From an uncultured Selenomonadaceae bacterium (lineage in GTDB: Bacteria; Bacillota; Negativicutes; Selenomonadales; Selenomonadaceae), in contig CAJOHG010000003.1 of NCBI GenBank assembly GCA_905234395.1, positions 1 through 42,320 of the forward strand: a stretch of 42,320 nucleotides of DNA. Reading direction: 5' to 3'. The notes beneath the pieces were generated by a model, which made no database searches, had not been told where the DNA came from, and saw nothing but the letters and a program-made list of their open reading frames with translations. The position numbers were made by a program, and so were the translations under genes. Of this stretch, positions 16,140 to 24,295 are shown one piece after another (the stretch's first letter is position 1; each line of letters begins with the position of its first letter).

Positions 16140-19100
16140 GCAAAAGACCTCCTGCGCCGTTCTCTTTGCCAGGAGCCGAATTGACTTGACCAACTTTCAA
16201 CCGCGGGCAGAGCCGATTCCACGCCGCGATGCACGATTGATTCATCGGCATTGCCGCTTATGTTGACGATGATCGTTAAATTAATCGGCGAGCTTGATTC
16301 GTGAAGTACGGGCGGCAAATTGAAACTGCCTTGCTCTTGCGGAAAAGTCGGAGTGGGCAATTTGGGCAAGCGTCGTCTTTGCGATTCCAAATTCGGAAAA
16401 GTCGGAGTGGGCAATTTGGGCAAGCGTCGTCGTTTAGCAGTCACAGTCGGAGAGCCGGGCAAGATGCCCAGCATTTGACCTGCCGATTGCCACAGATTGA
16501 AAGCGCGCGGAGATTTATCGAGAGGAATGGCGGCTTCGGGCGAAGATTCGGCGAACGTGGTTAGGAATGCGCCCTTGGGATAAATGCCGCCCGATGCATT
16601 TGAGGCAACCGCATTTGACGCAACCGCATTGCCGCCGACCGATATTGTCGGAACGCTGATGTGAATGGAAGAAATTTCAGCCGCCTTAGCCGAAAGAGCA
16701 CCTGCCACGGCTCCTGCCGCCGCGCCCATTGAACTGATTGAACCTGCGGCAGAGCCCGCCGATGATCCCAACGCCTCAACGCCGCCCGTGGCAGAGCCCG
16801 CCGAAGTTCCGAGAGCTTGAGTGGAAGTCGCCGCACCTTGAGCGTTCGTCGCCACGGTCTGTAAATTCGTGCCCGCCGTTTGAGCATTCGTCGCCACGGT
16901 CTGTAAATTCGTGCCCGCCGTTTGAGCCGACGTTCCGATTAGTTGAATGTTCGTGCCCGCCGATTGAGCGTTCGTCGCTATGGTTTGAAATTGAGTGCCG
17001 AATTGTTGAATGCCTTGCATTTGAGTTGAAACTTGTTGAGCGGATTGCCCGACGGCGTCCAAACCCGATTGCGCTTGCGAAGTGTCGAGAGTTGGTGCGC
17101 CGAAATCTCCGCCGCCGCCGCCGTGAGTTTGAACTTGCGGTTGAGTTTGCGGTTGAACTTGCGGTTGAACTTGCGGTTGAGTTTGCGGTTGAACTTGCGG
17201 GTGCATGTACATTTCCAAGGCGTCATCGGTTGCGATGAATCCTTGCTTTAATGTTCGGTAGGCGTCCAGATGTGCATTCTTGAAATTTTCTGCGGCTTGA
17301 GTGCCCGCGTCGTAGATTCTTTTAAAACCTTCCGCGTAGTTGCCGTCAGCAATTTTGTCGAAGGCTTCCGATAAGCCCGTGCCCAAATCGGCAATCGTTT
17401 TGACCAAACCTGCAATGCCCACGACGATACCTGACAAGACGGTGCCGACCGTTCCCGCCAATATGATGAACGCACCGACCAAGGTACCGCCGACCATATC
17501 AGCAAGATTGCCGATTGAATTGCCGAGCGATTGAAACGCGGGACTGTTGCCCAAATTGTTCAGAGCTTGACCGGCTGATTCGAGTGCAGGCATTAACGAG
17601 CCGCTCAATGCGTCGCCGATTCTTTGAAGTGCAGGAGCAATGCGATCCCAATTTTCATAAGCATAATAAGCCGCGATACCGATAGCCATCAAAGCCGCGC
17701 CGACGGGACTGAATACGAACATTAACGCCGCACGAGCCGCGCCCGCAATTGCAGTGCCCAATGCCGTGAATGCCGTTGAGGCTCCGCTCAATGACGCGCC
17801 GATATTTGCCAATGTCAGCCCGCGCAGAGCAGTCGAGACCGCAGTGATTTTTGTCGCGATGTTGCCGAACATTAAACCTGCCGTGGCGAAACCTGCTTGA
17901 GCAAATCGCACGCCCGCCATTGCCACCGAAAAGCCCGTGACCGCCACAGTTGCCGCCGCGATTGAAGTTGCAATGCCCGCCGCCGCTTGCACAATTCCGG
18001 GATGAGCGTCGACGAATTGAGACATGTCCGTCAAAATCGGTGTCGCGAAATTGTAAGCCCTTTTGGTGATTGACAAGAGACTTTCGCCGACGGAAAGTTT
18101 GACTGCCTCCCACGCCGATTCAAACGATTTCTGCGCGCCGAAGGTGTCGGCGGTCATAACTTCATACGTCTGATCCAATGCACCGCGACAATTTTCAAGG
18201 AGCTCAGTGAAATTTTTAGCCTGCGCGGCACCTGCGCCGAAAACATTAGCCGCACCGGAAACAGCGTTGATGCCCGTTATCGCGCTCATTGCCGCCAATT
18301 TCTCACGGTCAGATTTGCCCGCAAAGCCTTTGTCAATCTGCTCCATTATCGAAATGAATTGACGACCCGCCGATAAATTTTCGTCCAACGTGACGCCGTA
18401 GCTTGCCGCGACTTCACGCGCCTCGTTCCAAGATTTGGTTGCGTCCGAAGTTGAAATGCCGAGCTGATCCATTGCCTTTGATGCTTTTTTCGGCGGAGCG
18501 GTCAAGCGGAGCATTGTTTGACGCATTGAAGTGCCTGCCATGGAACCTTGAATGCCTGCGTCGCCCATGAATTTGGTCATCATTGCCGCTTCTTCCAGCG
18601 ACGCGCCAAATAATTTCGCTACCGGTGCCGCATATTTGAGAGCCTCGCCCATTTGAGAGAGCGTCTGATTTGAATGCGTGACCGTGTAATTTAAAACGTC
18701 GGTGTCGCGTTCGATTTGTGAAACGTCGTGCCCGAAAGCCGTCATGATGTTTGTCACGATGTCAGCCGTCGGTTCGATTGCCATGCGATTTGCCGCCGCC
18801 AATTTCAAAATGTGCGGAACAGATTTTTCAATGGCGTCGGTATTCCAGCCCGTCCTTGCAATGTAAACTTGAGCCTCGCCGATTTGTTGAGCGGTGAAAA
18901 TCGTCGTTGCGCCCAACTGTTTTGCCTGCGCCGTCAACCGTTTCATGTTCGATTCGGCTTGAGCGATGTTGCCCGCGCTTATCAAATCCATTTGACTGAT
19001 TGATTTGAGCGTGCTCATCGTGTGCTCAAATTCGGTCGCCGCGTCAATCGCATTTCTGAACGGGCTTGTCAACGTGTCCGCCGTTTGCAGGGCGTTTTGG

Positions 19101-19801
19101 AAATTGGAATAAGCGTTCGATAAATTCTGCGACGCTTGACTTTGACGACCGAGTATTTGATTGCGTCGTTCCAGTGCCGCGATTTCTTGATTGAGAGCTT
19201 GCGTTGTCGCGTGAATTTGCGCGCGAAGTGTCGATTCTTGCCCTGCCAAATTCCCGATATTTGCACTTTGACTCAGCGAATGCAGTTGACTTTGTTGTCC
19301 GCGCAGACTTTCTCCGAGCCGACGAATTTTATCGTTCGATTTGTCGTATTCCCGATCCAACTGTCGCAGGAGCTTTTCTTGTTCGCGAATTTCCTGCTTG
19401 CCGGTGCGAATTGCCTCGCGCATTGCCTGTGCCCAATCGGAACGCGTGCCCCGCGCAGATTTGTTTGTGTTATAATTGTTTTGCAGGTCGCGCAGAGTTT
19501 GACGCATCTGGTTGAGCTGATTTTGTTGCGCCTGTCGATTTCGATTGAGCCGCAGATTTTCATCCTTTGCCTCGGATCGAGCGCGATAAAGGTCGGCAAG
19601 TTTCTGTTGGGCGGCGCGCAATTTCTCAACCGCTTTGAGTTGATTTTTAAGTCCTTGAAGAGTTTGAGCCGTGCCGAATGTCTTGCCGTTGAGATTGCTC
19701 AAGTCGCGCAGTTTGTTCGAGGCATTCTGCAGAGCATTCAAAAGCGACGGATCCAAACTGCCCAAAACTCTGAACAACACGTCGTAACTTTTTGATGCCA
19801 C
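16136..19801 (-). CDS. T: Tail tape measure protein
   Basis: 1221 residues. The start is the GTG at 19801 (MASKSYDVLFRVLG) because GGAGGTGATAAC lies just before it; the ATG at 19834 has no such site. Residues 1-250 are coiled coil (Gln/Arg/Leu-rich). The TIGR01760-type core follows (FEHTMSTLKSISQM, QLGATTIFTAQQIGEAQVYI, AAPVAKLFGASLEEAAMMTK). Three long hydrophobic stretches follow (IATSIAAATVAVTGFSVAMA; FSPVGAALMAIGIAAYYAY; IILAGTVGTVLSGIVVGIAG). Towards the C-terminus come a PQTQPQVQ repeat, an AGTNLQTVATNAQ repeat and a duplicated RRRLPKLPTPTFP element. Length sets tail length; at roughly 0.15 nm per residue this would be about 180 nm. Confidence 0.95.
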   Translation of the reverse strand: MASKSYDVLFRVLGSLDPSLLNALQNASNKLRDLSNLNGKTFGTAQTLQGLKNQLKAVEKLRAAQQKLADLYRARSEAKDENLRLNRNRQAQQNQLNQMRQTLRDLQNNYNTNKSARGTRSDWAQAMREAIRTGKQEIREQEKLLRQLDREYDKSNDKIRRLGESLRGQQSQLHSLSQSANIGNLAGQESTLRAQIHATTQALNQEIAALERRNQILGRQSQASQNLSNAYSNFQNALQTADTLTSPFRNAIDAATEFEHTMSTLKSISQMDLISAGNIAQAESNMKRLTAQAKQLGATTIFTAQQIGEAQVYIARTGWNTDAIEKSVPHILKLAAANRMAIEPTADIVTNIMTAFGHDVSQIERDTDVLNYTVTHSNQTLSQMGEALKYAAPVAKLFGASLEEAAMMTKFMGDAGIQGSMAGTSMRQTMLRLTAPPKKASKAMDQLGISTSDATKSWNEAREVAASYGVTLDENLSAGRQFISIMEQIDKGFAGKSDREKLAAMSAITGINAVSGAANVFGAGAAQAKNFTELLENCRGALDQTYEVMTADTFGAQKSFESAWEAVKLSVGESLLSITKRAYNFATPILTDMSQFVDAHPGIVQAAAGIATSIAAATVAVTGFSVAMAGVRFAQAGFATAGLMFGNIATKITAVSTALRGLTLANIGASLSGASTAFTALGTAIAGAARAALMFVFSPVGAALMAIGIAAYYAYENWDRIAPALQRIGDALSGSLMPALESAGQALNNLGNSPAFQSLGNSIGNLADMVGGTLVGAFIILAGTVGTVLSGIVVGIAGLVKTIADLGTGLSEAFDKIADGNYAEGFKRIYDAGTQAAENFKNAHLDAYRTLKQGFIATDDALEMYMHPQVQPQTQPQVQPQVQPQTQPQVQTHGGGGGDFGAPTLDTSQAQSGLDAVGQSAQQVSTQMQGIQQFGTQFQTIATNAQSAGTNIQLIGTSAQTAGTNLQTVATNAQTAGTNLQTVATNAQGAATSTQALGTSAGSATGGVEALGSSAGSAAGSISSMGAAAGAVAGALSAKAAEISSIHISVPTISVGGNAVASNAVASNASGGIYPKGAFLTTFAESSPEAAIPLDKSPRAFNLWQSAGQMLGILPGSPTVTAKRRRLPKLPTPTFPNLESQRRRLPKLPTPTFPQEQGSFNLPPVLHESSSPINLTIIVNISGNADESIVHRGVESALPAVESWSSQFGSWQRERRRRSFA

Positions 19802-19866
19802 GTTATCACCTCCGGCAGGATATTTTTTTGGCACTTAGAAAATTTTTCGTGAAAGGAGGAATCATC

Positions 19867-20373
19867 ATGAGCTTTTTTACCAATGCCTGCACCGATGAAA
19901 GTCCTTATTGGGCTTGTTTCTACAATTACACGTTGCATCCGCTCTATCATCAATGTGACCAATGCCCTGACCGGCACCGTTGCGACAAAGCTATATTGCC
20001 GCCCTTGCGCGAGGAAAATATTCCCGCCGATTGTCCGAGAACCGGTTGCCTTAATTGTCCGCGTCCCTTACTCGGCACCTGTCATTTTTTCGACAGAGAT
20101 AAGCCCGCCATGCGCAAGAAAAAAGCCGCCGAGCCGAATTGCAATTATCAATGCCGCCGCTGTTCAAAGGCTTGGAGCTGTGAAATGTTGCAGGAGCATT
20201 TGAATTTGTTGGGCATGCTTGAAGTCCTGCGCGGAGAAGATGTCGTCGATTATAACGACAAGTCTTTTTGGAAAATCACACACGGTTGCCCGCACGACGA
20301 ACGTTGCGTTTCCTGCGCGGACATTGTACATTGCTATCCTTTGAGCCTGCACAGAACACTTTCGCCGCGTTGA
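19867..20373 (+). CDS. Cysteine-rich protein of unknown function, plus-strand cargo
   Basis: 168 residues behind a strong AAAGGAGG site, with its own terminator after the stop. Eighteen cysteines, most in four similar knuckles: CDQCPDRHRC, CPRTGCLNCPRPLLGTC, CNYQCRRCSKAWSC and CPHDERCVSCADIVHC, that is a leading Cys, then C-x2-C-x(5-7)-C. They could bind zinc or iron-sulphur clusters. No signal peptide; a cytoplasmic protein is likely. It lies between the E/E' chaperone and the tape measure on the opposite strand, in a place where P2-like phages have no gene. Unlike the other plus-strand units it shows no frameshift or deletion. I do not recognise it. Confidence 0.7.
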   Translation: MSFFTNACTDESPYWACFYNYTLHPLYHQCDQCPDRHRCDKAILPPLREENIPADCPRTGCLNCPRPLLGTCHFFDRDKPAMRKKKAAEPNCNYQCRRCSKAWSCEMLQEHLNLLGMLEVLRGEDVVDYNDKSFWKITHGCPHDERCVSCADIVHCYPLSLHRTLSPR

Positions 20374-20389
20374 AAGCCGATTGAAATGT

Positions 20390-20416
20390 GGCGTCGCTCA
20401 ATGCGGCGTCTTTTTT
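20390..20416 (+). terminator. Intrinsic terminator of the Cys-rich gene
   Basis: Plus strand GGCGTCGC-TCAAT-GCGGCGTC followed by TTTTTT; 8-bp stem with two G-T pairs. It lies 17 bases after the stop and overlaps the convergent end of the E' frame. Confidence 0.75.
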
Positions 20417-20801
20417 ATTTTGTCGTTTATCAGTTCGAGCCATTGATTGAGCACGGCAATCGGACGGCTGTACCAAAATTCCACTGAGCCGAAACCTGCG
20501 CGGCACAAATCCAGAGCAAAACTCCTCAATTCGCGGCAGGCGTCACGTCGTCCGAATTGGCGAATAAAAAATTCACAACTCTTTGACAAACGGCGGCGTA
20601 TTGTTTGAGCGGCAACTCTTTGATGTCCTCGTAGGGAACTGCCAGAGCCAGGGCCGCCAGTCGTGCTTGAAATTCTTTTATCACACTCACTTCGACCACC
20701 GCGGCATTGGCAGGATTGCGCCGCGTCAAAGTCTCTGCCGTTTCAAAGTCCAGTCCGCGCAGGCTTGCCAATTTCTCTTCCAATTTGCTCGTGTCCAACA
20801 T
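20398..20801 (-). CDS. E': Tail assembly chaperone E+E' (product of -1 frameshift)
   Basis: The first 79 codons of the E gene (from 20801) are joined to a -1 frame of 55 codons that ends at 20398, giving about 134 residues. The junction is the slippery heptamer at 20565-20571. The E' tail (FGRRDACRELRSFALDLCRA, then WYSRPIAVLNQWLELINDK) is free of stops, hydrophobic-aromatic and followed by the tape measure region, as in P2 E+E' and lambda G/GT. These proteins help load the tape measure into the tube. Direct proof of slippage is not possible from sequence alone. Confidence 0.8.
20526..20801 (-). CDS. E: Tail assembly chaperone E (zero-frame product)
   Basis: 91 residues from MLDTSKLEEKLASLRGLDF. 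A helical protein with the layout of phage tail assembly chaperones of the P2 E / Mu gp41 group (ETAETLTRRNPANAAVVEVS). It lies between the tube region and the tape measure. It ends NSDDVTPAAN at 20526 if no slippage occurs. The major product is expected to be this one. Confidence 0.8.
   Translation of the reverse strand: MLDTSKLEEKLASLRGLDFETAETLTRRNPANAAVVEVSVIKEFQARLAALALAVPYEDIKELPLKQYAAVCQRVVNFLFANSDDVTPAAN
20565..20571 (-). promoter_or_regulatory. Programmed -1 frameshift site T TTT TTA
   Basis: In the E gene frame the codons read AAT TTT TTA, which gives the X XXY YYZ heptamer TTTTTTA in the correct phase. Slipping one base back leads into the E' frame. Confidence 0.85.
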
Positions 20802-20802
20802 T

Positions 20803-21072
20803 TTAAATCTCCTCCATGCCGACGAGTTGATATTCGCCGTTGAAGTCGTTGACGATGACTTTGACCACGCGACGACAAGGCGGCTTAACGATTAGCGTTT
20901 GTTCGGCAATGAAAAAATAATTCACGCCGCGAGCAACTTGCTTGCCCAGATACAAGAGCGGTTTATATTCCGCGCCGAGCAAATCTTCAAAGCCGCCGTT
21001 CCACGCCGAAGCCGCCTCTTGAGGCATCGTGGTGATTCCTTCAAAGTTTTCAAGTTCCATTTTCCCGAACAT
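20803..21072 (-). CDS. Hypothetical tail protein, 89 aa
   Basis: 89 residues from MFGKMELENFEGITTMPQEA. It has conserved-looking segments (AASAWNGGFEDLLGAEYKPL, YLGKQVARGVNYFFIAEQTL) and a beta C-terminus (VNDFNGEYQLVGMEEI). It has no named relative that I recognise. Its place between tube and chaperone, one base before the chaperone ATG, suggests a tail assembly role. The fold looks cystatin-like (helix then strands), but that is a guess. Confidence 0.65.
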   Translation of the reverse strand: MFGKMELENFEGITTMPQEAASAWNGGFEDLLGAEYKPLLYLGKQVARGVNYFFIAEQTLIVKPPCRRVVKVIVNDFNGEYQLVGMEEI

Positions 21073-21084
21073 GTTAATTCCTCC

Positions 21085-21612
21085 TTAAAGTCCCAAAGCC
21101 GTTTTAACTTCCTTGAGCAGGTCGCGCGATTTGACATAGTGCACGAAATTAAAAGTGTCGTGTTCAAAGTAGCGCACGCCGTCAATTTCGATTTTGATAT
21201 AGTCGCAGTTGAGTTTGCTCTCCGTATCCGTCTGTTCGCCCGGTTCCAGTTTGCCCAATGTCATGCCGGCCGCCATTGCACGCAATGTTATCTTAACCGC
21301 CAAAACTTTTTGCTTGCCGTTGGATGCGTCGTATTCCTGCATGGCTCCGCGCAACGTCAACATCACGCCGTCATTGTCGAGCAACTGAATCGGGTTGGCA
21401 AATATCGTGCGCCAATGAAGTGTCACTTCAAGATTCTCTGTGTGTCCCAAAATCGGCGTGTCGATCTTGCCGGCAATTCCTGCGCCGCTCGTCTCCGATG
21501 TCAAATAAGAAATTTCGGGCAGATCCACAGAAGCCGAGCCGATATATCGGTTGCCGTCAACGTAGCATTCAAAATTTATTAAACTAATCGTTTGTATCAT
21601 CGAGTTTGCCAT
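21085..21612 (-). CDS. FII: Major tail tube protein (FII-like)
   Basis: 175 residues from MANSMIQTISLINFECYVDG at 21612 with a GGTGAG site. Matches the contractile tail tube family: INFECYVDGNRYIGSASVDL, PEISYLTSETSGAGIAGKID, ENLEVTLHWRTI, and the C-terminal KIEIDGVRYFEHDTFNFVH. The upstream leader (21642-21704) is shared with the sheath and capsid genes. An antisense ORF6N remnant separates it from the sheath gene. Confidence 0.93.
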   Translation of the reverse strand: MANSMIQTISLINFECYVDGNRYIGSASVDLPEISYLTSETSGAGIAGKIDTPILGHTENLEVTLHWRTIFANPIQLLDNDGVMLTLRGAMQEYDASNGKQKVLAVKITLRAMAAGMTLGKLEPGEQTDTESKLNCDYIKIEIDGVRYFEHDTFNFVHYVKSRDLLKEVKTALGL

Positions 21613-21641
21613 TTTCTCACCTACTTTCATTGCAAACGAAA

Positions 21642-21704
21642 AAGCCCGCCGTGGCGAGCTTTGTATTTGTCCTGTAAATAATTAATTCGCTCCCGACGAG
21701 CGAA
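21642..21704 (-). promoter_or_regulatory. Shared leader element, tube copy
   Basis: Contains a perfect 7-bp inverted repeat TTCGCTC-N5-GAGCGAA (21686-21704) and, 25 bases further downstream on the minus strand, a hairpin AAGCTCGCC/GGCGGGCTT (21642-21661) followed by TTTTTC. The tube ATG is 30 bases after it. Near-identical copies precede the sheath and capsid genes. Confidence 0.75.
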
Positions 21705-21720
21705 ATTATGTTGTTGACAT

Positions 21721-22068
21721 TTGAGAGTTCTGACGACCAAACAGCTCGCCGAAGTTTACGGCACAACTCCCGGTCGCATCCGCGATAATTTCAAAGCCGC
21801 CAAAAAGCATTTCGTTGAAGGTGTCGACTATTTCAAGTGCATCGGAGGCGATTTGAGGCGTTTGAAGGCGATTTTGAGCCGACTCGGAAATTTCGAGGTG
21901 CCTTCACCGATTCCAAAGCTCGCCTCGTCTGTCATTCTTTGGACTGAAAAAGGTTGCGTGCGTCATCTGCGGCAAGGAATTCACTTGCAACAAATCAAAG
22001 CCTGCGTCGACATGTTCAAAAAGTTGCTCGCTGAAATTGAGTTGGCAAACGCGGCATCAAGAAAATAA
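21721..22068 (+). pseudogene. ORF6N-domain antirepressor remnant (no proper start)
   Basis: The frame runs 115 codons from a TTG. It matches the ORF6N pattern (VLTTKQLAEVYGTTPGRIRD-NF, HFVEGVDYFKCIGGDLRRLK, then SSVILWTEKGCVRHL). ORF6N is a DNA-binding domain of phage antirepressors. Family members normally have 10-20 more residues before VLTT and an ATG with a ribosome site; here the leader element abuts instead, so the 5' end seems lost. The C-terminal domain is also missing. Its stop overlaps the convergent stop of the sheath gene by 12 bases. Confidence 0.7.
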
Positions 22069-23679
22069 CGACGACAAAGCGTCCACGTCGTAGCTGAGAG
22101 TAAACGTAATGGTTTCAGCAGGTATCGGCGGCGCAATATACACTCTGAAGACCACTTGTCCGTCCAAAAGATTTATTTCGGGATTGTCGTCTTGCAAAAA
22201 TTCAACTCTGCCGCCGAGCAAACTTCCGACCTTTGTCAACGCATTCAACCACAGATTTGCCTCGTCAACCAAACTCTCAACGAATGTCCGATTAATCGGC
22301 GCGTCAATCCTGCTCCAATAACTTAAAACCAACGTGTTGGCAATGTAGTTGAACATTCGGCGCACGCTGATAAAGCAGTCCTTTACGTCGCTCGTCGAAG
22401 GATATGCCGATGTCCTGTTGCCCCAAAGTCGATGCCCGCCGATGAAATTCAATGCGGTTACAATCCCAATGCCGTTTAAATAATTCGCTTGACTCTTGCC
22501 CAAAAAAACTTCGGCGTCGTCGCATTGCAGATTGTGATTCGACGGCGAAACGAACGGCAAATCGTCATTGTCGGCATCAACCGCGCACATCAAAGCCGCC
22601 GCTTGTGTCGACAGATGATATTGCACGCCGCCCAATGAAACTTTCGGATACGTCAAAATCAGGAACGGATCAATCAGGTTTGAGCCGTTTTTTAGTGCGT
22701 TTAAGTCGGTGTATTTGTCGGCAGTGACGTCGGCAAGCGCAATGCCTTTGAACACGCCGTTGATGTCGGCTGCTTTGGCCGCCATTATCGTCGCAACCGC
22801 ACTGTTCATTGACCATTTCGGCGCGATTAATTGTCCGGGTATCATTCCGAATCGCGGATAAATCTCTTCAATCAGCTCAAGCCCGGTGTTTTTGCCGGTG
22901 TTTATGTCCACGCCGCCGATTATGTCACTCGCCGCAACCATACTCGAATCAATTTCCTTATAGCTCAACGAAATTTTATCGTCGACGACTTTGTCATCGT
23001 CAAGCACCGTGATAACGACGTTGCCTTGAGAATCGTGTTCGGCAGTGTAATCGGTGTCCGCAATCAATTCGACGTAAGTATCTTCGCCGCTCGTGAAGGT
23101 CAAGTTCCCGTCAACTTTTGCGGCTCCCGCCGTCGTCAACGTTATCTTCGCCTTTGCAACGGTGTAATCGGTCGTCAACGTCAAAGTTTCGTCGCCTGCT
23201 TTGACCGTGAAATTGTCAACGTCAATCTCGTCGGGAATGTTGATGTCGTTGCCCGTCACTCCGATAATCGCTTTTTCAACAGGTTTTGCTCCCGAGGAAA
23301 TTTTCAACGTGGACAAAAGAATCGGTGCCGACACCGTTGCCGGATTCGATACGCCTTCCACTTGCGCCGTTGATTGTTTGGAATGTTTAGTTGTATCCAA
23401 TACGTTGACGAACACCACGGGCGCGACATTGAACAGCCGAAAATGAACTTGCGCGACTTCACAGAGCGAATATTTGTCGAAGTCGTCTGACCAACCGAAT
23501 TGCTCCACGAATTCCGCCAAAGTATGACAAAGTACGGGAACATTAGCCTGCGCGGGATTCGTCGCCAGATGAATCGGTGCGGTGCCCAAGGCGGTCGCAG
23601 GTGTTGCGGCGGTTATCGGCGGCTGAATCAATGTTGCCGTCTCTTTTACGCAGATGCCGTGAGTGTGCATATTGCTCAT
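22057..23679 (-). CDS. FI: Contractile tail sheath protein (FI-like)
   Basis: 540 residues from MSNMHTHGICVKETATLIQP at 23679, with AGGAGGAATTAAC. The family pattern is clear: PAQANVPVLCHTLAEFVEQF, WSDDFDKYSLCEVAQVHF at the N-terminus; LIAPKWSMNSAVATIMAAKA in the middle; GHRLWGNRTSAYPSTSDVKD, ISVRRMFNYIANTLVLSYWS and AETITFTLSYDVDAL at the C-terminus. Residues about 120-250 are an inserted beta-rich domain (LTLTTDYTVAKAKITLTT), likely on the outer surface. The sheath contracts to drive the tube. Confidence 0.95.
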   Translation of the reverse strand: MSNMHTHGICVKETATLIQPPITAATPATALGTAPIHLATNPAQANVPVLCHTLAEFVEQFGWSDDFDKYSLCEVAQVHFRLFNVAPVVFVNVLDTTKHSKQSTAQVEGVSNPATVSAPILLSTLKISSGAKPVEKAIIGVTGNDINIPDEIDVDNFTVKAGDETLTLTTDYTVAKAKITLTTAGAAKVDGNLTFTSGEDTYVELIADTDYTAEHDSQGNVVITVLDDDKVVDDKISLSYKEIDSSMVAASDIIGGVDINTGKNTGLELIEEIYPRFGMIPGQLIAPKWSMNSAVATIMAAKAADINGVFKGIALADVTADKYTDLNALKNGSNLIDPFLILTYPKVSLGGVQYHLSTQAAALMCAVDADNDDLPFVSPSNHNLQCDDAEVFLGKSQANYLNGIGIVTALNFIGGHRLWGNRTSAYPSTSDVKDCFISVRRMFNYIANTLVLSYWSRIDAPINRTFVESLVDEANLWLNALTKVGSLLGGRVEFLQDDNPEINLLDGQVVFRVYIAPPIPAETITFTLSYDVDALSSLFS

Positions 23680-23700
23680 GTTAATTCCTCCTAACAAAAA

Positions 23701-23762
23701 AAAGACGCCGTGGCGAGCTTTGTATTTGCTTATAAATTAATAATTCGCTCCCGACGAGCGAA
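23701..23762 (-). promoter_or_regulatory. Shared leader element, sheath copy
   Basis: TTCGCTC-N5-GAGCGAA at 23744-23762, then an A/T-rich stretch, then CAAATACAAAGCTCGCCACG and a run of eight T (23694-23708 region). The hairpin is less perfect than in the tube and capsid copies. The sheath ATG is about 22 bases after it. Confidence 0.7.
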
Positions 23763-23763
23763 A

Positions 23764-24041
23764 GTTTTTGATGAATTGGAACGCGTCTGTTTTGCCGTCA
23801 AAGAAAACATCACTGTCGACGTTGATAATCACGACTTGCGCAACCTGCAAAGGCAAATCGATGACTTGAAAGAGCAATTCGCCGGCGTGGAATTTGCTTT
23901 CAATGAATTGCTCAACGACACTCTCACGCCCGCAGAAAAAGCAGCCGCGTTATTAAGCGTGGCTATTTTAATTCCGAATCCCGATCGCCAACGAATTTTG
24001 TTGCAAGCAGTCAATCTCATTGTCGGCAGAAAAATTTTCTG
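23764..24041 (+). pseudogene. BRO-type antirepressor remnant, C-terminal part
   Basis: Open frame without a proper start: VFDELERVCFAVKENITVDV, then a helical segment LRNLQRQIDDLKEQFAGVEF and the ending LLQAVNLIVGRKIF. The ending matches that of the BRO pseudogene at 26258-26769 (EAVNLLIGRNIF), and the first part matches the remnant at 27958-28092. So three loci hold pieces of the same gene type. It converges on the 75-residue gene at 24068 and is followed by its own terminator. Confidence 0.6.
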
Positions 24042-24059
24042 AATCGTTCCTTTGCTCTT

Positions 24060-24082
24060 GCCGTCAATCAGGCGGCTTTTTT
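24060..24082 (+). terminator. Intrinsic terminator after BRO remnant
   Basis: Plus strand GCCGTC-AATCA-GGCGGC followed by TTTTTT, inside the 3' end of the convergent gene at 24068. The preceding CTCTTGCCGTC is repeated before the terminator at 26788, so the two units share their 3' ends. Confidence 0.75.
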
Positions 24083-24295
24083 GGTTTGGGCATAAGCTTT
24101 TGCCCGCGCCGTGCCCGCCGTTTGAACTTCAACCTTTGCCGCGCCATATTCTTCAACATTGACAAACAAAAGCTCAATCAAAGGATAAGTCGCCTTCAAG
24201 CGTTCAATCAACTGCGCCGGTTTGTCGGTGAAAAGTTCGCCTTGCATGACGCCTTCTGCTTTGAGCGTCGCGCCGATATATATCATGTTTTTCAT
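24068..24295 (-). CDS. Hypothetical protein, 75 aa
   Basis: 75 residues from MKNMIYIGATLKAEGVMQGE, with helix LIERLKATYPLIELLFVNVE and an Ala/Lys-rich tail. It overlaps the preceding gene by 4 bases (ATGA-type coupling), just before the sheath gene, where many P2-like phages have a small unassigned tail protein. The C-terminal coding sequence contains the plus-strand terminator of the opposing cargo unit. Function unknown. Confidence 0.65.
   Translation of the reverse strand: MKNMIYIGATLKAEGVMQGELFTDKPAQLIERLKATYPLIELLFVNVEEYGAAKVEVQTAGTARAKAYAQTKKAA

Noticed and set aside
16830..17210. Short repeats within the tape measure gene that look like a small array
   Set aside because: They encode in-frame PQTQPQVQ and AGTNLQTVATNAQ repeats; no constant spacer-repeat structure of a CRISPR array.
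21708..21740. TTGACA at 21714-21719 as a plus-strand promoter for the ORF6N frame
   Set aside because: No -10 box lies at 16-18 bases from it.
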